Notes under the pieces: generated by a model | Told to the model about the DNA's origin: nothing | Databases searched by the model: none | Seen by the model: the letters and a program-made list of their open reading frames with translations, nothing else | Made by a program: the position numbers and the translations under genes | Origin: Clostridiaceae bacterium | GTDB taxonomy: Bacteria > Bacillota > Clostridia > Lachnospirales > Lachnospiraceae | DNA length: 37,362 bases | Assembly (NCBI GenBank): GCA_910575585.1 | Contig: CAJTGF010000055.1 | Span: forward strand, 1 to 37,362 | Reading direction: 5' to 3' | Shown here: positions 8,568-16,650 of the stretch, piece after piece | How positions within the stretch are numbered: position 1 is the stretch's first letter | Layout of the letters: every line of letters begins with the position of its first letter

Positions 8568-8957
8568 GGGAAAGCACCTCCTTCGTCAGTGCCGCATACC
8601 CTTCCGCCACAATTCCCTTAGGGGCATGGATAAAAATGCTCTTCCCCTCCGCGCTGGTTTCCGCCGCCTTAATGGATAATGGGATACAATTCTCAAAAAT
8701 ATGTATCCTGTCCCCATAGGCTTCCCGGAGCCGGTCAGAGATATCCTTTGCATCATTTGTCCTGCGGTCTACCTTGGTAAGCAAAATCCCTTCAATCTCC
8801 AGATCCCGGTTCAACTGCCGCCGCACCCGTCCAATGGTCTTGATCAACTGCTGCAGCCCCTTCACCGACAAATAAGCCGATTCCACTGGTATCAGCACAC
8901 TATCCGCCGCCACCAGTGCATTAATGGTTATCATCCCCAGAGAAGGCATGGTATCTA
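8554..8957 (-). pseudogene. parA: ParA partition ATPase, C-terminal remnant
   Basis: About 134 codons remain of an ATPase normally near 255 residues. The remnant begins at the ParA box around LDTMPSLGM, followed by the conserved ITINALVAADSVLIPV and LSVKGLQQL segments and the KVDRRT region. The P-loop half (KGGxGKT) is gone. Similarity to ParA stops at about 8957, and the next DNA belongs to the tyrosine recombinase element starting near 8958, so insertion of that element most likely removed the N-terminal half. The next candidate start, the ATG at 8949, would lack the nucleotide-binding loop, so the product cannot be a working ATPase. The stop codon still overlaps the parB start. Confidence 0.85.
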
Positions 8958-9087
8958 ATGCGGAGTTAAATATTATGCAGAGTAACTATCTGAAATCATT
9001 AATAAAACCTATGATTTTCTTTCTGTTTACTCAACATAATATTCCATATAGAATACCTCTTACAAATCACAGAAAGGGGGTTCCTAT

Positions 9088-10314
9088 ATGGAGCAACACG
9101 AGGTAACTATTGAAGAATTAGTAAATGGGCTGATGGATCACCTTAAGCTCATTGGCTACAAAGAAAGTACCCGGGAAAGATACTTGGGTTATTATAAAGT
9201 CTTTATCAAGTACTGCAGAAAGAAGGAGATTGATTATTTTTCACTTGATCTTGGAAAGCAGTTTCTGTTAGAACATCACAAGCATAAGTGGGTTGATTTT
9301 GAAAATCTGACAATGGCTGAGAATTATCTCCAGCGTCACATATGGATGTTGTACGAATTTCAATTGTACGGTGAAATCCGCCAGAAAAAACGACTTTCAA
9401 AAGACATGAGACTTGAATATTTTGAGGGTGTTTTAGATGGCTACATTGCACATGAAACAGAAAGAGGACTTAAGGATACAACCTTAAAGGGCAAGGAATT
9501 TTCTGCGAGAAAAGTATTTAAGTATTTCGAAAGCATCGGGATAAAAAATACCAGCGACATACGGTCCGAGCATGCATATGGATTTTTGTCAAGCAGATCC
9601 TACTACTCTATAACGACAAAAGAGGCTTATCAGTATTTGCTTAGGAGCCTTCTCGCTTATATGAGCCAAAAGGAACTGTGCAGTAAGGATTTAGCTCAGA
9701 TGTTTCCGGTTATTTCAATTCACACCAAGAATTCATATCCTTCGTATTTCACGCCGGAATGTATAACAAAACTGCTTCAAAGCATCAATACCGAAACGTT
9801 GTATGGGAAAAGAGATTACCTGATTCTCCTCTTGGAAGCAACCCTTGGAATGAGGTGTATCGATATATGCCGGCTTACTCTGGATGACATTGATTGGAAA
9901 AGGAAAACTATTGGTTTTGTACAGTCTAAAACCGGTGAATATGTTTCATTACCCATTAGTGATGAATTGCTTATGGCTCTTATCGATTATATAAAAAACG
10001 CACGTCCCGAATGTGATTATAGAGAAGTATTGGTCAGCAACCGGGCGCCTGTGAAACCCTTTGAACACAGAAATTTCCATGAAATGCTGCAAAAATATTT
10101 TAAGCGTGCAGAAATTACTTTTAAAGAGGACCAGAAGCATGGGATGCATTCCATGCGTTCTTCTTTAGCAAGCAACATGCTTAGAAGTGAGGTCCCTATT
10201 CCTGTGATCTCAAATGTATTAGGGCATAAATATACAGATACGACAGGGATATATATCAAAATCGATTTAGAAGGACTAAGAAAAGTCGCATTGGAGGTGC
10301 CGAGGTATGAGTGA
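9088..10314 (+). CDS. Tyrosine recombinase, RitA-like
   Basis: The 408-aa protein has an extended N-terminal DNA-binding part and a C-terminal phage-integrase domain. The catalytic residues visible are the Arg in LGMRCIDICRL, a Lys in the QSKTGEY strand, the His-x-x-Arg in HSMRSS, the second His in the VLGHKYTDTT motif and the Tyr in GIYIKI. AAAGGGGG lies eight bases before the ATG at 9088. Its stop overlaps the start of the next recombinase by 8 bp, which points to translational coupling. It is expected to act together with its partners in moving the RIT-type element. It is oriented away from the parA remnant it interrupts. As the element has lost an end and its third gene, mobility is doubtful, although the enzyme itself looks intact. 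Confidence 0.85.
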   Translation: MEQHEVTIEELVNGLMDHLKLIGYKESTRERYLGYYKVFIKYCRKKEIDYFSLDLGKQFLLEHHKHKWVDFENLTMAENYLQRHIWMLYEFQLYGEIRQKKRLSKDMRLEYFEGVLDGYIAHETERGLKDTTLKGKEFSARKVFKYFESIGIKNTSDIRSEHAYGFLSSRSYYSITTKEAYQYLLRSLLAYMSQKELCSKDLAQMFPVISIHTKNSYPSYFTPECITKLLQSINTETLYGKRDYLILLLEATLGMRCIDICRLTLDDIDWKRKTIGFVQSKTGEYVSLPISDELLMALIDYIKNARPECDYREVLVSNRAPVKPFEHRNFHEMLQKYFKRAEITFKEDQKHGMHSMRSSLASNMLRSEVPIPVISNVLGHKYTDTTGIYIKIDLEGLRKVALEVPRYE

Positions 10315-11302
10315 AAAAGAGATGGCTGGATTCGATGGTTTATATGGAGATACGTGTATCGCCTTTATAGAATACAGACGAAGCCTTGGATATAAATACG
10401 AGGGAAGAATCGTCCGTGCAATCAGGGAATTGAACCGATATCTGAATGAGCATGCCGCAGATGACACTATAAATCTGACAAAAGAATTGGTTCTTGGATT
10501 TGCTGCTAAGAGAGAAGGTGAACAGCCTATGACTCAAATGCGTAGAGAAGCACTGATAAGGCAGCTTGCAACATATCTGAACAGCATTGGTGTTCCTGCA
10601 TATGTTCTTCCGGAACATCGGCATGAAAGGTGTTCATTTGTTCCATATATTTTCACAAGGGAACAGATTTGCAGTCTGTTAAAGGCGGCAGACAGCCTTC
10701 CGTATGCTTATCGTTCGCCTAATATGTACAATGTTTACCCTTTCCTCATCAGACTGCTCTATTGCTGCGGTTTGAGAATATCTGAGGCCTTATCCCTGAA
10801 GATATCTGATATAGATTTTACAAATAAAGTGATTACGGTAAGACAGTCAAAATACAATAACACACGTTTAGTGCCTATGTCGGAGTCCCTGTTCGCATGC
10901 TTAAGGAACTATATGAACGCGGTCAGATATTCGGAAAATGATACCGGTCTTCTATTCAGAAACCGATGGGGTAAGGCTTACCGGCCGAACTCTATACTTC
11001 AGAAGTATAAGAAGCTGCTTGAAGAAGCCGGTATTCCATGTACGGCAAGCGGAAAGCTTCCCCGTCTGCACGACTTAAGGCACACATTTGCAGTTCATGC
11101 ACTTGAGGGAATGGCTGCCCAAGGAATTGATATGTATGTTTCCATACCATATCTTGAGGAATACATGGGGCGGCATAGAAATATCAACTGCACAGAGAAA
11201 TACCTCCTCTTAACAGCAGACTCCTATGATCGGATAATTGATGCACTCACACCATTATACAATGACATGATCAAGGGAGCTTCCTGTATAATACAAATAT
11301 AG
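10307..11302 (+). CDS. Tyrosine recombinase, RitB-like
   Basis: The 331-aa protein is a second tyrosine recombinase. It shows the first catalytic Arg in CCGLRISEALSL, a Lys in VRQSKYNNTR, the HDLRHTF box, a GRHRN box in place of the usual GH, and the Tyr in CTEKYL. The start codon lies inside the 3' end of the preceding recombinase gene, with GGAGGTGCCGAGGT just upstream. The last residues (after about NDMIKG) may come from flanking sequence, because the IS110 leader begins immediately after the stop. A third recombinase would be expected next in RIT elements, and none is seen. Confidence 0.85.
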   Translation: MSEKEMAGFDGLYGDTCIAFIEYRRSLGYKYEGRIVRAIRELNRYLNEHAADDTINLTKELVLGFAAKREGEQPMTQMRREALIRQLATYLNSIGVPAYVLPEHRHERCSFVPYIFTREQICSLLKAADSLPYAYRSPNMYNVYPFLIRLLYCCGLRISEALSLKISDIDFTNKVITVRQSKYNNTRLVPMSESLFACLRNYMNAVRYSENDTGLLFRNRWGKAYRPNSILQKYKKLLEEAGIPCTASGKLPRLHDLRHTFAVHALEGMAAQGIDMYVSIPYLEEYMGRHRNINCTEKYLLLTADSYDRIIDALTPLYNDMIKGASCIIQI

Positions 11303-11332
11303 GAAATACCAAGAAAGAAGGTTGAGAAAAAA

Positions 11333-11400
11333 ATACCTCAGAGTAAAATAAGATTACTGACTTTGGCGGTTAGTAAAAATCTTATTGAACAGAGAGGTAT
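11333..11400 (+). ncRNA. Structured leader hairpin of IS110-type transposase
   Basis: Nested inverted repeats form one long hairpin: ATACCTC (11333-11339) with GAGGTAT (11394-11400), and AATAAGATT (11347-11355) with AATCTTATT (11378-11386), with ACTGAC and GTTAGT able to extend the inner stem. The loop contains TTTGGCGG. The outer 3' arm includes the GAGG that serves as ribosome site for the ATG at 11406. IS110-group elements encode a structured bridge RNA in the non-coding end upstream of the transposase; this could be part of it, or a translation-repressing leader. Confidence 0.5.
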
Positions 11401-11405
11401 CTGAA

Positions 11406-11786
11406 ATGAATTATAACACACAGAACGCAAAAATTGCATCCATTACTGAAAAAACTTTGATTGTTGGTATTGATGTTGGAAGTGAAACTCATTATGCCAG
11501 GGCTTTTGACTGGAGAAATTATGAGTATAGTAAAAAGCCGCTGGAATTCAGTAACACGGAAGCCGGATTCCTGACATTGAAAGCATGGGTGGAGGATATC
11601 GCAGAAAAACATGGCAAAACTGCTGTGATTCCCGGAATGGAGCCGACCGGACATTACTGGTTTGCGTTAGGGAAATTCCTGCAAGACAGCGGAATGAAGC
11701 CGGTACACGTAAATCCCCACCATGTGAAGAAATCAAAGGAACTGGACGACAACAACCCGAACAAGAATGACCGTAAAGATCCTAAA
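11406..11786 (+). pseudogene. IS110-family transposase, N-terminal fragment
   Basis: About 127 codons remain of a protein normally about 400 residues long. The DEDD RuvC-like domain is clear: the first Asp in VGIDVGSETH, the Glu in GMEPTGHYW and the Asp pair in NDRKDPK, just where IS110 proteins normally continue with a Val-Ile-Ala-like segment. After 11786 the frame runs into unrelated DNA that belongs to the 3' flank of the ParB-domain gene on the other strand. The C-terminal serine domain is missing, so the product is inactive. The start at 11406 follows a GAGG ribosome site held in the leader hairpin. Confidence 0.85.
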
Positions 11787-11821
11787 ATGTCCTTTTCATA
11801 CCCCGGGCCTGCCTTTATCTA

Positions 11822-13210
11822 TCAGCTGCTGCCGTTTTTCTTCCCCGGCTCTTTCTCATACAGCTCATGGGTACCGTCCAGCACCTTCTTTTCCTCCTCG
11901 CTCTCAAAATACCATCCATAAGGCTTCAGGGCTTCATATCCCTTCAAAAGCGCTTTTCCTTTGGAAGGATTAAAGTTCAGTTTATAATCGAAGGTTTCAT
12001 TGGTGCTTGCCATGGAGGCATCCAAAATAAGCAGCATCTGATGAAGCATACTGAGGGCGTCTGCTTTCTTCTGGACTTCCTGCCGTTCTTCATCAGTACA
12101 GGTCCACTCTTCTTTATCCAGAAAAAGTTTCCTCAGTGTTGACCCATAAATACCAGCGCCGAGAGACACCAGGGTCTGCCATACCCGCCTGATCTCCTCC
12201 GCCTCGTCCTTTACCGCGTCAACCTTTCCGGAAAGGATATCCTCTATGAGTTCCTTTCTTCTGGCAGAACTCTCTTTCAGGATTGCCTTGATCTCCCGCT
12301 TGGCCTTGGCTTTCCGCTTCTCCTCCTGCTCCATCGGAGAAAGGGTTCTGTTTCCTTTCGGCATTTTCATAATTACCAGGAGGCGTCTGTAAGAGACCAG
12401 ATAATACATGGGGCTGTCTTCCTTTGGCAGTGTGATTTCTTTCGGGACATCCTCTTCCAGTTCAAACCCTTTCAGGGTTTTCCACTTTCCGGAGTACAGT
12501 TCGTTTTTGGCCTCCTCCGGGGCTTTGCCCACCCCCAGTCCTTCCAGCATAGCCCCAATGGCCCCGGCGTTTTGCTCTCTTTTCGCCTCCCCCACAGCGC
12601 TGTGTGTCCGGCTCACCAGATCCCTTGAGCTGGATGCCTCTTTCAGGATCTTGTTTCTTACACGGATGTCCTTCACCTTTTCCAGCTCGTACAGATCTTT
12701 GATAGACAGCTGGAAACTTACGTCCTTTTCTTTCCGCTGCAGTTCTTCCTGATCCAGCCTGGCGATATTCAGCCGGCGCCGGATGGTCCTTTTGCTGAAT
12801 CCTGTTTTTTCCGCAATGGAAGCCTCCGTCTCTCCCAGATCCATCATCAGTTGGAAGCCCTGGGCCTGCTCATAAACGGTGAGGTCACTTCTGTGCATGT
12901 TCTCTTCCAGCATGGTTGAAACCTGTTCCCTTTTATCCATGCCCTCCTCAATCCTGCAGGGGAGTTCCTTTATTCCCGCCAATTTTGCGGCGGCAAGGCG
13001 GCGGTGCCCGATGAGAACCGTGTAATTCTTCCCTTCCCGCTGTCTGGCAGCGTCAGGGTCCGCCAGCTCCAGCGGCACAATGGTCAGGTTCTGCATGATT
13101 CCGTTTTTTCTGACAGACTCTGCCAGCTCCGTTAAGTCGCCCAGATCTTTCCTGGGATTTTCCGGATGCGGCCAGAGCCGGTCAGTACTGATATTCACAA
13201 TGTGGTTCAT
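11822..13210 (-). CDS. ParB N-terminal domain protein of conjugative-element type
   Basis: The 462-aa protein begins with a ParB/Srx-like domain: a PHPENPR motif, GIMQNLTIVP, the arginine box in LIGHRRLAAAKLAG, and the EENMHRSDLTVYEQAQGF segment. A helix-turn-helix follows (ASIAEKTGFSKRTIRRRL, about residues 135-155). The long C-terminal half is charged and helical and has no recognised domain. ATG 13210 is chosen because AAGGAG lies eight bases upstream; the longer frame to 13282 has no ribosome site. It is unlike the ParB at 7665 in size and C-terminus, and no ParA lies next to it. Proteins of this type in Clostridia elements are probably DNA-binding regulators or accessory partition factors rather than canonical centromere proteins. 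Its 3' end lies about 35 bp from the broken IS110. Confidence 0.8.
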   Translation of the reverse strand: MNHIVNISTDRLWPHPENPRKDLGDLTELAESVRKNGIMQNLTIVPLELADPDAARQREGKNYTVLIGHRRLAAAKLAGIKELPCRIEEGMDKREQVSTMLEENMHRSDLTVYEQAQGFQLMMDLGETEASIAEKTGFSKRTIRRRLNIARLDQEELQRKEKDVSFQLSIKDLYELEKVKDIRVRNKILKEASSSRDLVSRTHSAVGEAKREQNAGAIGAMLEGLGVGKAPEEAKNELYSGKWKTLKGFELEEDVPKEITLPKEDSPMYYLVSYRRLLVIMKMPKGNRTLSPMEQEEKRKAKAKREIKAILKESSARRKELIEDILSGKVDAVKDEAEEIRRVWQTLVSLGAGIYGSTLRKLFLDKEEWTCTDEERQEVQKKADALSMLHQMLLILDASMASTNETFDYKLNFNPSKGKALLKGYEALKPYGWYFESEEEKKVLDGTHELYEKEPGKKNGSS

Positions 13211-13319
13211 TCCTGTATTCTCCTTGTATCGTTGTCTCGGTATGTGCCATGGCGCGTCACCTGCCAGGTCATCGGAACGCATTTTAATTTGTGAAGCGTC
13301 ATTTCACAAGCGTCCCGCC

Positions 13320-14095
13320 TCACTCAATCATCAACTGGCCTGAAGCGCGGCAGTACCGGTACACGTTGTCGCTCAGTACCATACTTTCAGGGACTTCACT
13401 GCTGTTTATGAGGCCAACCATGGTTCTCAATTCTGCCGCGTCATGCCAGTCTGCGGGTATCGCGATGATTTCATCAACGCTACATGGCAGGATACGGAGA
13501 TCGCTTTCCAGTTTTCCGGCCAGTATTCCAAACAGGCGGCTGCAGAACATAGCGGCCGCTCCGTTATTCCCGCGCCGGTTACGGATAATATACAGCGGGA
13601 TACCTCCCTCAAACATTTCCTTTGGAACCCCTGTAAGCTCTGATAAAAACTCTTCCATAGTCTGTGCGCGGAATCCCTGGATTTCCATGTTGTATCTTGC
13701 CGCAGCGTCCAGTTCTTCCCTGCTGATCTTGTACTCCTCGCAAAGACTATGGGTAACTGCGAAACTGATTTTCCTCTCTGCGTCTTCTGACAAAATCACC
13801 CGGTAGATTGCGGCAAGGTCAAGCAGTCTTTCATGGGGCATTTCTGTAAGACGTGCCTCGTTCTTTTCTGCATTGATCATTTGATATTCTACCTTCATGA
13901 GAATGGTCCGTTTGTCCAGTCTGGCCGTCAATCCTGATATTGGCTCTCTCCCATGATATTACTCTTTGGCATGACTGCTATACACTTCTGTTCCGTTCCA
14001 TTGTTTTGGCCGGTTTGGGTGAAGAACACTTCAAATTCTGTCCCAAGTTCTTCCTTTACCGCGTTGATGATCTCTTTTTTTGTCTCTTCCATCAT
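13320..14095 (-). pseudogene. DUF5688 family gene, broken in two frames
   Basis: The 5' piece (13928-14095) starts at ATG 14095 after GAGGAGG and encodes 55 residues beginning MMEETKKEIINAVKEELG, typical of the DUF5688 N-terminus, and stops at TGA. The 3' piece (13320-13931) begins in another frame at a TTG overlapping that stop and encodes the rest: LDKRTILMKVEYQMINAEKN, the PHERLLDLA segment and the NGAAAMFCSRLFGILAGKL / LRILPCSVDEIIAIPA block. Compared with full members, some 40-50 residues between the pieces are missing. An internal deletion with frameshift is the simplest reading; translational re-initiation at the overlap is conceivable. The function of DUF5688 is unknown; the family is frequent in accessory DNA of Lachnospiraceae. 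Confidence 0.6.
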
Positions 14096-14249
14096 TTTTG
14101 TCCTCCTCAGGGGCTAACATTATGTCATTCCCCCCGCTGTGATCAATGTTTTTTATGCTTTCCTTTCTCAATTCCTTCATAAATGCCGATTCAATTATGG
14201 ATACGGATGATTTTTCATAAGGGGGAACGGTTAAATGAAAGTCTGCCAT
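14031..14249 (-). CDS. Possible small ORF overlapping the DUF5688 start
   Basis: A 72-codon frame starts at ATG 14249 and overlaps the 5' end of the DUF5688 gene. The first fifty residues look protein-like (for example IIESAFMKELRKESIKNI), while the tail is the shifted reading of the DUF5688 start. The ribosome site is weak (TAGG). It could be the truncated end of another gene or chance. It fills most of the otherwise empty 14096-14336 gap. Confidence 0.25.
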   Translation of the reverse strand: MADFHLTVPPYEKSSVSIIESAFMKELRKESIKNIDHSGGNDIMLAPEEDKNDGRDKKRDHQRGKGRTWDRI

Positions 14250-14336
14250 CCTAGCATTTCTGTGATTGAAAGCCATGGGGAAGTTTGATAGAATATATGA
14301 CAGAAAATATGACACTCACGAAAAGGAGAGGCAGAT

Positions 14337-14780
14337 ATGTTCCGGTATGTACATACAAATATTATCGCAAAAGACCATCAAAGGCTCATAATCTTTTATA
14401 AGGAAGTATTTCACTGCAGAAGCATCGGGGAGACAAGGGATCTCCGGGGAGAATGGCTGGACCGTCTCACCGGAATTTCGGGCGCCCACATCGTAGGGGA
14501 ACATCTCTGTCTGCCAGGTTACGAAAAAGACCATCCTACCCTTGAAATCTTTTCCTATGACTCAATGGAGGAAGCCTGCCGTCATATCAACCGGTGCGGA
14601 ATCGCCCACCTTGCCTTTGAAGTGGATGATGTGGAAGAAACACTGAGGCTCCTCCTTGAAAAAGGCGGAACCCAGGTGGGCGAACTGGTAAAGACAGCCT
14701 ATGAGGATGGAAGAAACGCTGTCTTTGTCTACGCCGCAGACCCGGAAGGGAATATCATTGAACTTCAGAGCTGGTCATAA
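14337..14780 (+). CDS. VOC (glyoxalase/bleomycin-resistance fold) family protein
   Basis: The 147-aa product has the paired beta-alpha-beta-beta-beta modules of the VOC superfamily. It opens with YVHTNIIAKD and LIIFYKEVFHC; the second module contains IAHLAFEVDDVEETLRLLLEKG and ends with the family signature DPEGNIIEL, where the Glu is a usual metal ligand. His7 and the His in IAHLAF are likely further ligands. Members include glyoxalase I, fosfomycin and bleomycin resistance proteins and dioxygenases; the substrate cannot be told here. AAGGAG lies eight bases before the ATG. It is divergent from the broken DUF5688 gene and followed by DUF3781 in the same direction. Confidence 0.85.
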   Translation: MFRYVHTNIIAKDHQRLIIFYKEVFHCRSIGETRDLRGEWLDRLTGISGAHIVGEHLCLPGYEKDHPTLEIFSYDSMEEACRHINRCGIAHLAFEVDDVEETLRLLLEKGGTQVGELVKTAYEDGRNAVFVYAADPEGNIIELQSWS

Positions 14781-14846
14781 TGGATATCTCTGGTTCCAAT
14801 CCGTGGTATCATAATCGATAAAATCATTTTGGGGAGTGGCAATCAC

Positions 14847-15089
14847 ATGAATGGTCTGATTGAAAACATAGATAAGCTTCATACAACCCGGCTGGGTATG
14901 GAACGGATAAAAAGGAACTTACAGCTTGAAACCAATGATATTGTTTCCTGGTGCAAAGTACGAATCACAGACAAGGACACCAAAATCGAAAGAACCGGGA
15001 AGAACTGGTACGCTATTGCCAGTGACTGCAAAATAACTGTCAACGCCCACAGTTATACCATTATCACTGCACACAAGATCAACGTATGA
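14847..15089 (+). CDS. DUF3781 family protein
   Basis: The 80-residue product matches what is known of DUF3781: NIDKLHTTRLGMERIKRNL, then DIVSWCKVRI, an IERTGKNWY strand and the C-terminal TVNAHSYTIITAHK. The family is small, cytosolic and of unknown function, common in Clostridia. The ATG at 14847 is used; GGGGAG lies about ten bases upstream. The stop overlaps the start of the next gene as ATGA, so the two are probably translated as a pair. Confidence 0.75.
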   Translation: MNGLIENIDKLHTTRLGMERIKRNLQLETNDIVSWCKVRITDKDTKIERTGKNWYAIASDCKITVNAHSYTIITAHKINV

Positions 15090-15751
15090 AAGCGGAACGA
15101 CTAACTATGAATACTCTGGAAGCAAAGCTGGTAAAAACCTGTTACGGTTATGACGAATTCTATTGGGTCATTGACGGCCACCCCATTACCGCGTATCTGG
15201 AACAGCACAGGCCAGAGTCCCTTTCCGCCTTCGGCTCATTGTCCGGACTGCTCCCCGCATGGAGCGGGCAACTCATATGGCAGTGGGAAAACGATCTGAT
15301 CTGGGAAATGGTCTTAAGCGAAGAGGAACTGAATGTACCCATTCTCGTCTGCGAGGACGACTGCGATCTCTCCTGTATTGTCATTACCGCCCATATCCGA
15401 AAGACTGAATCCATGGTTTATTGGGACAGGATCGGCAGGCTGGATCATTCCCATTTTGATCTCCTGAAATATAACCAAAGCGGGATTCTCTGCCTGGAAA
15501 CCTATACAGATGAAGACTGGGAAAACTACGGCAGCAGCATTGCCCTGGAGCCGTATGGAAGCGCGGAATATTGGAAATGGGTAAGTGAAAACTGTTATGA
15601 AGAACATGTGCGGAGACAGCGGAATTATATAAAACCCTTTATGCAGGATGTGCAGAATATGGAATGGATCTGGAGCCCTGGCTGGAAGTTTGAGAGGAAA
15701 CATTATGAGGATGTGGTAATACAGTATCAGGAAATGAGGGGCCGTTTATAA
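15086..15751 (+). CDS. Hypothetical protein, 221 aa, coupled to DUF3781
   Basis: No family was recognised. The ATG at 15086 overlaps the DUF3781 stop by four bases, which argues that it is real and co-expressed. The protein is rich in Trp, Tyr, Asp and Glu, with no signal peptide or membrane segment. Acidic, aromatic-rich proteins of this size are often immunity or anti-toxin-like, but no diagnostic motif is present and the function is unknown. Nothing was recognised in the 130-bp gap to the next gene, apart from an AT-rich stretch that may hold its promoter. Confidence 0.7.
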   Translation: MKAERLTMNTLEAKLVKTCYGYDEFYWVIDGHPITAYLEQHRPESLSAFGSLSGLLPAWSGQLIWQWENDLIWEMVLSEEELNVPILVCEDDCDLSCIVITAHIRKTESMVYWDRIGRLDHSHFDLLKYNQSGILCLETYTDEDWENYGSSIALEPYGSAEYWKWVSENCYEEHVRRQRNYIKPFMQDVQNMEWIWSPGWKFERKHYEDVVIQYQEMRGRL

Positions 15752-15881
15752 CATCATGCCCTGCGTTTTGTCAGGGAAAAGATTTGCCATCAGAAAAACC
15801 GCTCCTTTACAACCATGACAAGTTATTGTATGATTATTTTATCAATTTCTAAATATATTTTCGTTCAAGGAGGCTGTTCAA

Positions 15882-16169
15882 ATGCCAAGAGGAGTAAAAA
15901 AGGAAATCGTTTATACCGGGAAGGCTTTAAAGCTACATGAGAAAATCTTGAAAATGGAATCGGATCTGAAAGCCGCGAAAGAAGAATTAAAAATCGCCTA
16001 CAAAGAGCAGTTAAAGACAGAAAAAACCGCTACCATTAAGGAAAAGAAGGCTGCCGCTGCCGCCGCTAAAAAGGCCATGAGAGAAAATAAGGCCAAACTG
16101 TTAAAGGCTATTGAGGAATCAGGAAAGTCCACGGAAGAAATCCTGGCTCTCCTTTCTGATGAAGCGTGA
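15882..16169 (+). CDS. Small Lys/Ala-rich coiled-coil protein, 95 aa
   Basis: The protein is almost entirely helical. It begins with a basic MPRGVKKE segment, continues as a Lys/Glu coiled coil (about residues 18-55), then a run of alanines and lysines reminiscent of histone-H1-like tails, and ends with a short acidic helix. A strong AAGGAGG lies nine bases before the ATG. A good terminator follows, so it is a single-gene unit. The composition suggests nucleic-acid binding, but no named family was recognised. Confidence 0.65.
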   Translation: MPRGVKKEIVYTGKALKLHEKILKMESDLKAAKEELKIAYKEQLKTEKTATIKEKKAAAAAAKKAMRENKAKLLKAIEESGKSTEEILALLSDEA

Positions 16170-16217
16170 TTTTCGATAAAACAGAGATCAGGAGTATCAA
16201 ATTTTTCTGATTTTATG

Positions 16218-16264
16218 AAAAAGACCACCCGTCCGGGAGTGACTGGCCTTGGCGGTCTTTTTTA
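16218..16264 (+). terminator. Rho-independent terminator after the coiled-coil gene
   Basis: AAAAAGACCACC (16218-16229) pairs with GGCGGTCTTTTT (16251-16262) with one mismatch, and the 3' arm runs into a T-rich stretch. It ends the 15882 gene and insulates the HigBA promoter just downstream. Confidence 0.8.
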
Positions 16265-16271
16265 TTAAAAC

Positions 16272-16311
16272 ATTATACCTGGTTGACATATACACGAAAA
16301 TCAGGTATAAT
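16272..16311 (+). promoter_or_regulatory. HigBA promoter with overlapping operator
   Basis: A consensus sigma-A promoter is present: TTGACA at 16283-16288, 17-bp spacer, TATAAT at 16306-16311. A perfect 10-bp inverted repeat, ATTATACCTG (16272-16281) and CAGGTATAAT (16302-16311), brackets it, with one arm against the -35 box and the other covering the -10 box. This is the geometry expected for autorepression by the HigA antitoxin dimer. The likely transcription start (about 16317-16319) coincides with the higB start codon at 16318. Confidence 0.85.
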
Positions 16312-16317
16312 TGATTT

Positions 16318-16599
16318 ATGATTAAAAGCTTTGCGGATAAAGAAACAGAAAAAATTTATCATCAAATATTTTCAAAGAAACTTCCACAGTCAATACAGCA
16401 GACTGCACTGCGAAAGCTGATCATGATTGATAATGCAGGATGTTTGGAGGATCTTCGGGTTCCGCCGTCAAACCATCTGGAATTATTGCAGGGTAACCGG
16501 GCGGGACAATACAGCATTAGAATTAATGACCAGTATCGCATATGTTTCCATGTTGAGGGAAATAATTTTTTTCATGTAGAAATCGTTGATTATCATTGA
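16318..16599 (+). CDS. higB: HigB-type mRNA interferase toxin
   Basis: The 93-aa protein belongs to the RelE/HigB superfamily. It opens with MIKSFADKETEKIYHQ, has the typical L-E-x-L-x-G-N-R-A-G region near residues 60-66, then YSIRINDQYRICFHV and ends in VEIVDYH with the C-terminal His seen in active HigB proteins. It would cleave mRNA on the ribosome when free of HigA. The toxin-first order is typical of higBA. There is no ribosome site: the ATG lies six bases after the -10 box, so the mRNA is probably leaderless. Such modules stabilise plasmids and islands and can act in phage defence. Confidence 0.88.
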   Translation: MIKSFADKETEKIYHQIFSKKLPQSIQQTALRKLIMIDNAGCLEDLRVPPSNHLELLQGNRAGQYSIRINDQYRICFHVEGNNFFHVEIVDYH

Positions 16600-16650
16600 T
16601 ATAAGAATATGCTATCAATGGAAGAATTTTGTTCAGAAGGGAGGGCTCAC

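Larger units (their letters stand above)
8958..11302 (+). mobile_element. RIT-like element (two of the usual three tyrosine recombinases)
   Basis: Two tyrosine recombinase genes overlap by 8 bp in one direction and sit inside parA. RIT (recombinase in trio) elements carry three such overlapping genes. Here the third is absent, and an IS110 fragment follows directly after the second, so the right end was probably lost when the IS110 arrived. The left end is placed where ParA similarity stops; the terminal repeat could not be verified because the right end is missing. Confidence 0.55.
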
